Source of the DNA: Grammothele lineata
Taxonomy: Eukaryota; Basidiomycota; Agaricomycetes; Polyporales; Polyporaceae
Reading direction: 5' to 3'
Assembly (NCBI GenBank): GCA_002150815.3
Contig: NDFF03000013.1
Coordinates: forward strand, 1 to 64,000
Length of the DNA stretch: 64,000 nucleotides
The notes below the pieces were generated by a model. The model was not told the origin of the DNA. It saw only the letters and a program-made list of their open reading frames with translations, and searched no databases. Shown piece after piece: positions 55,441 to 64,000 of this stretch. Both the position numbers and the translations under genes were made by a program. The first letter of the stretch is position 1. The number at the start of each line of letters is the position of its first letter.

Positions 55441-58184
55441 TCAGCAAGACCCCAGCTTCCACATCTTCACGTAGTCGCTGCGAACACGGAAGAGAAAATT
55501 TGATCAGCGTCTGCATTGCATCCCCGCGCGCCCGCGCGAGCAGAATGAATGCAGCACTTACACACGCATCGCCCGGTCGGCAGAAGAGGACGGCCAGGTC
55601 GCAGACCACGTATCTTGCGCCTTGGCAAAGTCGAACAGGGCCGTGTTCGAGCCGTCGAACCACGGCTTCCCGCCAACGCCGTCCGGGAACCAGCCGCTCG
55701 TCCCGCCCGCGGCCACATCGAGGATGAGGTAGAATTCTGTCAGGGGTGCCAAAAATACGGCAATAAATCGGACGTTGTCAGCGCGGCCGTTCTCTCCCCA
55801 CGGATCGCAGTGGGGTGCGGACAAAGTGAGATAGGGACTCACGCTGGTCGAAAGGCGCCGCGGCCGACCCGCCCTTGTCAGCCCAGATGTTGTCGACGAC
55901 GACGGCGACGGACGAGCCGTTAGTCGCGGTGTCCGGGTAATTACCACGCTTGAAGAAGTCCTTCCCGCCCTTACCGGTGATCTTGAGATTCATCATCGCC
56001 TTGAGGCGTGAGTCGACGTAGAAGCGCATCCAGTCGGGTGTCCACTCGAGCGCATACGTGTGGAAGTCCTGGTCGAAAGAGCTCTGCTTCTGCGAAATGA
56101 AGCCGAACAACTGGGTCGGCAATGACGCAAGAGGCCCATAGTTGAGCGAAGCGCGGACAAAGTTCCGTCCTTGAGCGGGGTACGAGGGAGCGTTCCCACG
56201 CGCTTCCATAAGCTATAGGTGGAGTCCAATTAGCACCGCGGTCAAAGAGAGTTATCACTGTGACGCACGTCAATCTCCCCACTCAAAGGCCAGGGGCCGT
56301 ACTTGTTGTCCTTGGGCAACATCCAAATAGCCGGCCAGAGCCAGTCGCCGCTGGGTATCTTTGCGCGCACTTCGACCTTGCCAAACGCGATAGTCGCCGA
56401 GTTCTGCGTGGTGATGCGCGCCGACATCACCGGCTGAATAGCTTGGTGGTTGCCTGCATTCGACGACGCGGTGCAAGCCGACTTTCCAGAGACTAATTCA
56501 GTATATGCGTGTATACGACGAAAAAGTGACCCACTTTGTTGTTCTGAACAGTACAGCCGTCGAGCGTGTAGCTGCCGCCGTCCGTGATCTTCGACTTGCT
56601 GCCGATAGTGTCGGACGTGAGGGTCGGCATGATGTACAGCTCCCCATCCTGAACGAACAAGTTCTGGCTCAGCGCGGTGGTCATCTGGAACTCGCCGTTT
56701 CCGAACCCGCCGAGCTCCACGTCCCGTGTCCAGGTGTGGTCGAGGTCGAGGGTGTCAAAGTTCTCGTTGAGAACCATGCACAAATCCGAGTCCTTCAAAA
56801 GCAGCACGTCGTTCCAGCCGAAGAAGCACAGCACCGCTGCTCCGCCGACGCCGAGGAAGAGCATAGCGAACGTGAGCCACCACGACGCGCGGTCCCTGCA
56901 GTCGCGCGTCTTCAGCCAAGGTTTGTCTTCCTTGGACAACTTCTGCGATAGGCGTGACGACGGCATCAGCGGCTTCGCCTTGCGCGGGAGGGCCGTGGTA
57001 GACGAGTTCGACTGCGTCGGCGGGTACGGGAAGGGGTACGACGGCGGCGACCAGAGCGACGACGACGGGCGAGAAGCCGGTGAGAGGAAGGGGGCGCGCA
57101 TGTTGAGCGCAGGGCTCGATTGCGAGCGCGGGATGGCGCCCTCGTTGTGAGCAGCGTACTGGCCGCCAGCCATCGCGCCTGCCGCGCTCGCCTGGTAGAG
57201 TCGGTTGTGGCTCGACATCGGGCTCGGCGGCGTCGCGCTGCCCTCGCGCGAGGGAACGCCGTTCTCCATGAAAGGCGCGTACGGGCGTCCAAGATCGCCA
57301 CCTAGGTCTCCAGTGCTCATGCCGTCGTGCGCGAGCAGGCCGTAACCAGCTGCGGTCCCACCCGCGGGGTAGACGGTCCCACCGTAGTTGGGAGAGCTGG
57401 GAGAGCGCTGGTGTGCGGCCTCGCGCGCCCGGATGCTTTCGATGGATGAGCGGCGACCCACGCCGGGTATGGGAGTTCCGGGGTCAGGATTACCGGGGTG
57501 GGACAAGAATGGGAAAGCGGATGGGGGCACCCGTGCGCTCGACGGAGACATAGGGCTGGTGGGTATTGCGCCGTAGAAGGAGTTGGTGGGCGTATCAAAA
57601 GGGTTGGGCACTCCCCCACCGGCCGCCAACGGTGAGGCATAAGAAGACCTCGCGGAAGTGACATCGGTACTCTCTGTGTCTGGTGTGTACTCCTTCGTGA
57701 TCGAGGAACTGCGGCGGTGATTGCGTGCGCGGACGCGCGGGCTCGCGGCAGAGGCGGGCTGCGAGGGCTGAGGACGGGCACGAGCGGCGGCGGCGGTGCG
57801 CGAGACGGGCCGGACAGTGCTCGCCTCCGGCGCGGATTTGCCAGGGACTGGTGGCGGAGGACTGTCCGAGTCGCTCTGCTCACCATTCAGGGAAGAGTTG
57901 TTTTCCGAACTCCAGGAGGAGCGCGCGTCGCCTGTCGCGAAACGAGGCCGAGGCGGAGACAGCGGCGTGTGGCTGCGAGAGGCATCGCTGGTGCGGCGAC
58001 GCGAAAAAGCCTCTGCGATAGGCGTCGCGCCGGCGTAGCGTTGGAGATGCGACTCGTCCTCGCTCGAGTCTGCGTGTCCATGGCCGGAGTGCGAGGTGTT
58101 GGATGGAGCTGACCCTGCGAGCGCGCGATAGGCGTCTGCAGACGAGTACGCAGTGCGCCCGGAAGAATCCTTCCTGCGATACAT
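55441..58184 (-). CDS. KRE6/SKN1-type GH16 protein for beta-1,6-glucan synthesis
   Basis: About seven exons encode roughly 850 residues. Residues 1-460 are Ser/Pro-rich and cytoplasmic in type; a single helix WWLTFAMLFLGVGGAAVLCF anchors the protein as type II. The lumenal domain starts SDLCMVLNENFDTLDLDHTW, includes FGKVEVRAKIPSGDWLWPAI and, after splicing, GEIDLMEARGN, the GH16 active site whose two Glu residues act as nucleophile and acid/base. It continues with FHTYALEWTPDWMRFYVDSR and ends RDYVKMWKLGSC. Architecture matches fungal Kre6/Skn1 proteins of the Golgi/ER, required for beta-1,6-glucan in the wall. The gene diverges from the GT2 gene at 59680, 1.5 kb apart. The GEID and LMEARGN halves lie on either side of an intron, the second acceptor at about 56215. 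Confidence 0.92.
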
Positions 58185-59679
58185 CGGTGAGGAGGGCGGA
58201 GGACGGGGAGGGGCTCGCTACGGGGTGGACGGCCGTTGGGGGCGAGGAAGAGGGACGTCGTGGACCGGGAGCAAGAGGCTGCAAGAGGACCTACGGGCGA
58301 TTTGAGAGAGAAGGGGTCCACGAGGAGGCGAGGATTCTCGTCGACCGTTTTGCGCGTCCATGGCTTCCCTCAAGATAAGCCAACCGGCGAGGGACAGAGT
58401 TCAGCATCATAATGAACGCGCGCGCTTGGCCCGGCGCGGTCGGCAGTTCCCGGGGTCCGGCCGTTGAGTCTGGTTCATTTTTTCCCTCGACGCCCTCGCG
58501 AGGCCTGCTCCACCGTTGCCGGACACCGGACGTCAGGACGTATTGAAGCTTGAAGCATAGGCGCGTCAGACCCTGCAACATGGTCTGGACGATGAGCACT
58601 CGATGACGCCTCGCGGGCTCCCGCCGGTCGCGCGCCGACGGTCGGCCGTGAGCGTGGGCATCGAACGCGGCCAGCAAGCAAATATTGGTCTACCACGCGT
58701 TCCCCACACGGCGTCCCCAGAGCGGGCGTAGAGCTCGAGGCATGGAACGGGGTGGCCTCAAGCATCGAGGTCGAGGGCGGGCTTGAGTAGCATGGATGCG
58801 CTGATGTGAGCGACGGCGCTGGGATCCCCGCAGCGGGCTGCAGCGGGTCGCAGTGGCCGTCCCATCCAAGGAGGTGTCAAGAGCCATGCCGAGGCCGTCG
58901 TAAAGCCGGATGGAAACGCGCCAGGCACGGCGGTGTCGCCGTGGCCCGTCGTTGTGTGTCGTGAGAGGGCCGCAATGCTGCTGATAGCCAGCGTCAAGTT
59001 CCCCCGAGTGTGCGCGAGGCTACAGCGGTAGAGATAGCCCGGGAGGCAGTGACGTCACAGCTTATAAGGCCAAAGTTTGATGCTGGTTGATGTCGCAGAG
59101 TCCCGGGGTCCTTGCGTCTAGCGAATTCTTGGAGCATCATTCCGAAACCGCGACACTCTATCTATGACGTTCGCCTTCCCTGGGCTTTTTTCGTCTATCT
59201 GGAACACGGCTGTGGGCCGAGATATACAGCGCGAAACGCAGTCGCGGCAAGGCGGACAGGCGTAGGGCGAGACGCTTCGTCGAGAAGAAGGCGCTGATGG
59301 GGGAGACGAAGAGAACGCTGGGAGGCGGAAGCGCCACGCCAGAACGGGACGGGGAGGATAGCGCTGAGGGAGAAACTCGATCTCGGGAGGTCGATAAGGG
59401 CCGGCGGGGGTTTGCCGGATATTGTTCAAATTCGTGCGAACCACTCTCCGTGTGGGTTTTCCTTGAAGAAGTAGATATCCCATGCGTTTTGCTGCCGTCC
59501 GCCCGTCCTCCCTCCGCCCGCCGTCGCGCCTTCTTCTCCTCCTCTCCTCGTTCCGCCAGGCCTCGCGCCGCTCCCCAAAGTCCTCTCTCCTTTTTCTTCC
59601 GCCCGTCCTCGAGCGACTTTGCACCCCGGTTGTCTCGGTCTCACCGTTGTCCTAGCCTCTCCTCGGCGCCAGAGGGACC
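58185..59679. other. Divergent promoter region between GH16 and GT2 genes
   Basis: About 1.5 kb between two start codons facing away from each other. It is GC-rich near both genes. No gene within it is supported. The stretch 59480-59679 is pyrimidine-rich on the plus strand, as in many fungal promoters just upstream of a start. Confidence 0.6.
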
Positions 59680-62600
59680 ATGGATTACGACCGGTACGAC
59701 GCCTTCCTCCACCATATTTTCAAGCAGACCCAGGGCGACGCCTGGTTCCGCCCCAACGAGGACAACATCTCCGTTGGTGTCGCGCTTCGTGTCGACAATG
59801 GCGAATACCGCGTCTTCCCCTACGAGAACCTGGGGCTCGAGCCATTCGAGACCGCAATTCGCGCGTTGAACCCTGCCGTCGCCGTCAAGGTTCGCAGCGC
59901 TGCGGTACACGCGGCTTTCGCAGAAGTGTACGTTTGCATTACGCTCGTGAGCATGAAATGATGAGACTCACCGTATCAAAGTGGCTCCGATGAGAGGTCC
60001 ATCTACATCGACGCGAACACGCGCATTCAGATCCTGGACACCATGGTCGACCTTCCGACAGCCGATAAGGAGCAGAGTGCGGCTTTCATTGTGAGTTTCT
60101 TCTTCCGTTCACTTCTTGTCCGTTCCTCCGTGCCTTCTCGCCCAACACGTCCCTGCGGTGTTTGTCGCCCGTGGGATATGTGCCTCCGTCGCGCGGAGGT
60201 CATATATCTTCTGGCGTTCATATCCGTACAACGCGGCCCGTGCGCATCCTTACACACGGTCGCGTACGCTTGTGAAGACTACCACACGCCGATCGTGGCG
60301 GGTACCTGACGCGGCTAGCGCGTGCTTGCCTTGTTAGGCTCTCAGCCCGCTTGCCTCCGCGGCTCTTCGGGCGCGAACGCGCTCGGGGCTGGAATAGGGG
60401 GGATTTTGCTGTGCAGTGGGCGGGAGTTCAGTATGCGAAGACGAAAGGAGGTCATCGTGGTCGGTTCCTGAGGTTGAGCCGCCCCTGAGGCGGGCGTCTG
60501 GTGGATCCGCGCGTGGCAGGATGGCGGCCGCGTCGGCCCGCGCGTTCCACGCCTCTTGCGGCGATCCAGAAGGCTGTCTCCGCTTTCTTGTGCTTTGTCG
60601 AGGGTTCTCAGTCGTCCGCGCACTTTTCTTCCGTCTGCCGCTCTGAGACACCCTTACTCACCTCCAGACCCACTTCATAGCGGGACGAACGTGTCCTAGT
60701 TGTCTGGTCAGACTCCATCGACACCATCATTCCGATATGCCAGGACTTCGAAGAGCGTCTCATCAAGCTATTATGGCGTTCTCGACCTGGCGGATTACCC
60801 CATTCAAACCCCACTAGCTCAAATAGTCATCCGGCAAGCGTCGCCGGTGAGTGTCTTACTCTTTGACTCACGCTCGGGGTCCGCTTCTCGGCGCGAAGAC
60901 GAACATATGCGGTGGTTATGTGGTCCCTCGAATACGACACGAGCCTCGCATTATGGCCCTCGGAGCAGGCTGGAGATATAGTTTTCCTCTTGCCTCCAGA
61001 CTGTACTGCTCTGGTGTTACACCTTCCATTCTCGTTTGAACCCGCAATATGCGCCTTTCGCTTCACATCTACCTTCTATCTCCTATCTCCTGCTGACTAT
61101 ATGCGTCTTTCTCTGCATTTCAGGCTCGGTATCTGGACATTCCCTCCAGGGGCTCAACAGCCGTCCAACACACAACCACCGCGCTTCTATTGCCGCCTCT
61201 GCAACACCAGGTCTAGGAACGCCAGTGCCTGGCACTCCCAGAGGCGTCTTCATCGGGTCTGGAGGCGTGTTGGGTATGAGCGTGGATGAGCTCAATATGG
61301 GTGTTGAGAAGGACCCGGCCACCGTGGACGTCGTCGAACCGAAGACGAAGACGAAGCGGACATGGTGGGGAGGTAAGAAGACGGTTCCCGTAGACTCCAT
61401 GGATCATGTCAACACCTACGCGGACGTCGAGGCTGGACCCGAGCGGAGGAGACCGATGCTTTTGGCCCCGATTTACAATGGGTTGGCTGCTGGGCTGAGT
61501 ATTTGTGAGTACCTGGCCGTAATGGGCGCAAATGTTCTCTGCTGATAAGATAACCCAGTCTTCATTGGCAACGGTGTGAATATCTTGCTCGAAGAAGTTC
61601 AACTCGACGGGAACTTCATCCGGCTAGCGCTCTGTGCTCTTCTGCCACTCTTCTTCTGCGTATCCTTGGTTTGTACGCTTCTTCTCCCACACAGAACACT
61701 CGATTGACACACAGTTCAGTTCTTCGCCCTCCAGATCATCCAGAACGTATCGATGTGCATCGGTCCTATTGCTCAGTACCATACAAATTCGAAGTATTAC
61801 TCTGCTGTCAAGCCCCGTCCCAGCAAGGCCGTCGATAACAATCTTCCCCACATTACTATTCAAATGCCGGTTTACAAAGAAGGCTTGGAGACTGTCTTGT
61901 GAGTGTGGCAGCTGGCATTTTCTGGGAAGTTTCGGCTAATCTTCCATACAGGGCGCCTTCCATCGAGTCCATCAAGAAGGCCATGCAAACCTACGCTCGC
62001 CAGGGGGGCACGTCTACGATCTTTATCAACGACGACGGTCTTCGTCTTCTCCCAACAGAGGAGCGCGACGCCCGTATCCTCTTTTACGCCAATCACGGTA
62101 TCGGTTGGGTTGCTCGTCCCAAACATGATAACGCGTCTGACGGATTCAAGCGCGCTGGTCGTTTCAAGAAGGCCTCGAATATGAACTACGCTTTAGCGCT
62201 GTCCCTCAAGGCGGAGAAGCACCTTGCAGACCTCTTGGCACGTGAGAAGACGCAGGGAGCGGAGAACGTCGCTTCCCCTCACGGCGTCAACGAGCAGATG
62301 CGCTACGGTATGCAGTACCAGAACCACGACGGCGAGGACCAGGGCGTCGTCAACCAGGGCTTTGGGCAGCGCGTACGCTCGGGCAGCGACACAGCGTCAC
62401 AGTCGCAATCGCAGGACGAGTGGGACGACCTCGAGGAGAAGGCGCTCCAGATGGCGATCGACGAAGTCTACGAGGCCAGCGGGCGCAAGTTCCGCCCGTG
62501 GGCCGCGAACGGCCGCGCGTGCCGTCTGGGCGAGATCGTGCTCATTGTCGACTCGGACACGGTCGTGCCCGAGGACTGCTTCCGTGACGCGGCGCGCGAG

Positions 62601-64000
62601 ATGGCCGAGTGCCCGACCGTGGGGATCATCCAGCATGAGTCGGACGTCATGCAGGTCGCGCACCATTACTTTGAGAATGGCATCGCCTACTTCACGCGCA
62701 GGATCAATAAGTGCATCTCCTTCAGTGCGTTTACGTCATATTTTCCACGAGTGCGCGTCTAACACGTGACCCGCGTTCTCAGGTTGCGCCAACGGCGAGG
62801 TTGCACCGTTCGTCGGCCACAACGCGTTCCTCCGGTGGAAGGCATTCCAGGATGCGGCCTTCACTGACCCAGCGGATGGCCAGGAGAAGATCTGGTCTGA
62901 GACCAACGTGTCGGAAGACTTCGACATGGCGCTTAGGCTTCAAATGCGTGGCTACATTATCCGCTGGGCGACGTACTCCAAGGGTGGCTTCAAGGAAGGT
63001 GTCTCACTCACCGTGGACGATGAGCTTAACCGCTGGCAAAAATACGCGTACGGTTAGTATAGAATGCTGCATCTATCGAGACGGAGAATGACATGCAATC
63101 CTCCAGGATGTAACGAGCTGCTCTTCAACCCAGTCGCGCAGTGGTGGCGCAGGGGCCCGATCGCACACCAGATTCACAGGTTCTTGTGGTCTGGCGCTCC
63201 TCTGCACTACAAGTTCTCGATGATGGCGTACATGTTCTCATACTGTGAGTAAAGGGGGTTTGAAGATTCAACAGATTTGATCGCTGACAGTGTCCTCTCA
63301 GACGGTATCGCGGCGTCGATCACCATCAGTATCGTGAACTACGTCCTCCTCGGCTTCGAGTTCCCCGTCGATGGCTTCTACATGCACAGTTTCGAGATCT
63401 GGCTCGCGACGACAGTTGTGTTCATCGGATCTGGAAACGTTGGATTTACCCTTCTCGAGTACCGTCTGGGAGAGAAGTCGATCGTAAGTGACGCCGCTCT
63501 AAGGTTCAAACGTTAGTACTTACCGAGATCTGCAGATGTCCGCCCTGTTCCAGAACGTGATGTGGATCCCCTTCTTGTGAGTTCTGCCGTGTCCTACTGT
63601 GTGTCAGGTCCGCTTACTCTTTCGCGTAGTTTCTTCTTCTTTGGCGGCCTCTCGATTCCCGTCACGCAAGCCATCTTGGCCCATACGTTCTCTTACAACA
63701 TGACCTGGGGTGCCACCAAGAAGGAAGTCGAGCGCTCGAACTTCTTCAAGGAGGTTCCAAAGATCTTCAAGCGTTTCTGGTTCTCGTGGCTCGTGTCATG
63801 GATCCTCGTCGCCGCCATGATCATCCTGAGCACACCGGTTGTTCCTCTCGAGTGGCGCATCGACGGCACAGGCTGGGCCGTCATCTTCCCCCTCGCCGTC
63901 GTCGTCGGATGCCACATTCTCTTCCCCGTGCGTATTTCTGTCTCCCATCTTACAGCCTAATGAGCGCGTGCTGAAGGGCGTTCACAAACAGATCGTTCTC
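59680..64000 (+). CDS. Large membrane glycosyltransferase of family 2, truncated by the window edge
   Basis: At least eleven exons encode about 900 residues before the window ends. ATG 59680 opens a conserved N-terminal domain (MDYDRYDAFLHHIFKQTQGD, VRDERVLVVWSDSIDT-like) with no membrane helix. After a Ser/Pro-rich linker come two helices (IYNGLAAGLSIFFIG, LCALLPLFFCVSL). The GT-A domain has ITIQMPVYKEGLETVL, TIFINDDGL, the DxD in VLIVDSDTVVPEDC, SEDFDMALRLQMRGY with the ED motif, and DDELNRWQKYAYG where family members have QxxRW. At least four more helices follow (ISIVNYVLLGF, TTVVFIGSGNVGF, FFFFFGGLSI, WLVSWILVAAMIIL). The layout is that of processive GT2 enzymes related to chitin and cellulose synthases. 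The polymer made is unknown. Two long introns lie at 60091-60680 and 60847-61133. The last complete exon reads through CHILFP; sequence after the 63931 donor continues past the edge. Confidence 0.88.

Noticed and set aside
59680..64000. Chitin synthase identity for the GT2 gene
   Set aside because: The canonical chitin synthase QRRRW and related motifs are not seen in the available part, and the N-terminal domain is unlike known chitin synthases; the broader GT2 label is safer.

Overview
The window looks like nuclear DNA of a filamentous basidiomycete, most likely an agaricomycete of polypore type; no species can be named from the sequence alone. Supporting signs are genes split by many short GT-AG introns (about 45-65 bp), GC-rich coding DNA, and families typical of mushrooms: a large G-alpha with an inserted helical domain, a DUF6533 membrane protein, a KRE6/SKN1-type GH16 protein, a fungal P450 and a secreted GH95 enzyme. 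About 20 genes are supported. No rRNA, convincing tRNA, CRISPR array or prokaryote-like operon is present.

Left part (1-16 kb). A gene running off the left edge (minus, start at 219) is followed by a G-protein alpha subunit (minus, 1510-3922) and a seven-helix receptor of the cAMP-receptor-like class (minus, 7326-8941). The intergenic region between them carries a complete 434-bp MITE with TA target duplication. Next come a single-pass membrane protein of unknown role (plus, 10905-12479), a striking 10-bp minisatellite with about 43 copies (12719-13150), a pyrimidine-rich tract, and a coiled-coil protein of DUF4048 type (minus, 13852-15811).

Middle part (16-42 kb). ATP synthase subunit K (ATP19), a PB1-like small protein, a DUF6533 membrane protein and an RRG7-like mitochondrial nuclease-fold protein lead into a block rich in secreted hydrolases: an S9 peptidase (21739-24251), two paralogous S10 serine carboxypeptidases (28082-29982 and 36691-38495) and a GH95 alpha-L-fucosidase-like enzyme (30370-33871). 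Mixed in are a DSYGSS-repeat protein and a four-helix membrane protein. Two small minus genes follow, one with C2H2-like zinc sites and one acidic.

Right part (42-64 kb). After a gene-poor stretch come a cytochrome P450 (minus, 44083-46486), another gene-poor stretch of about 2.9 kb, the SUMO-activating E1 subunit UBA2 (plus, 49361-52374), a 3-kb GC-rich intergenic region, and a divergent cell-wall pair: GH16 KRE6/SKN1-like protein (minus, 55441-58184) and a large membrane GT2 glycosyltransferase (plus, 59680 to the right edge, incomplete).

The points most worth a second look are the G-alpha whose switch II catalytic glutamine is a histidine and whose P-loop is split over tiny exons, its proximity to a receptor, the MITE, the decamer minisatellite, the diverged carboxypeptidase pair around the GH95 gene, and the divergent wall-synthesis pair. 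All exon calls were made by eye from splice signals and family motifs, so single boundaries may be wrong.
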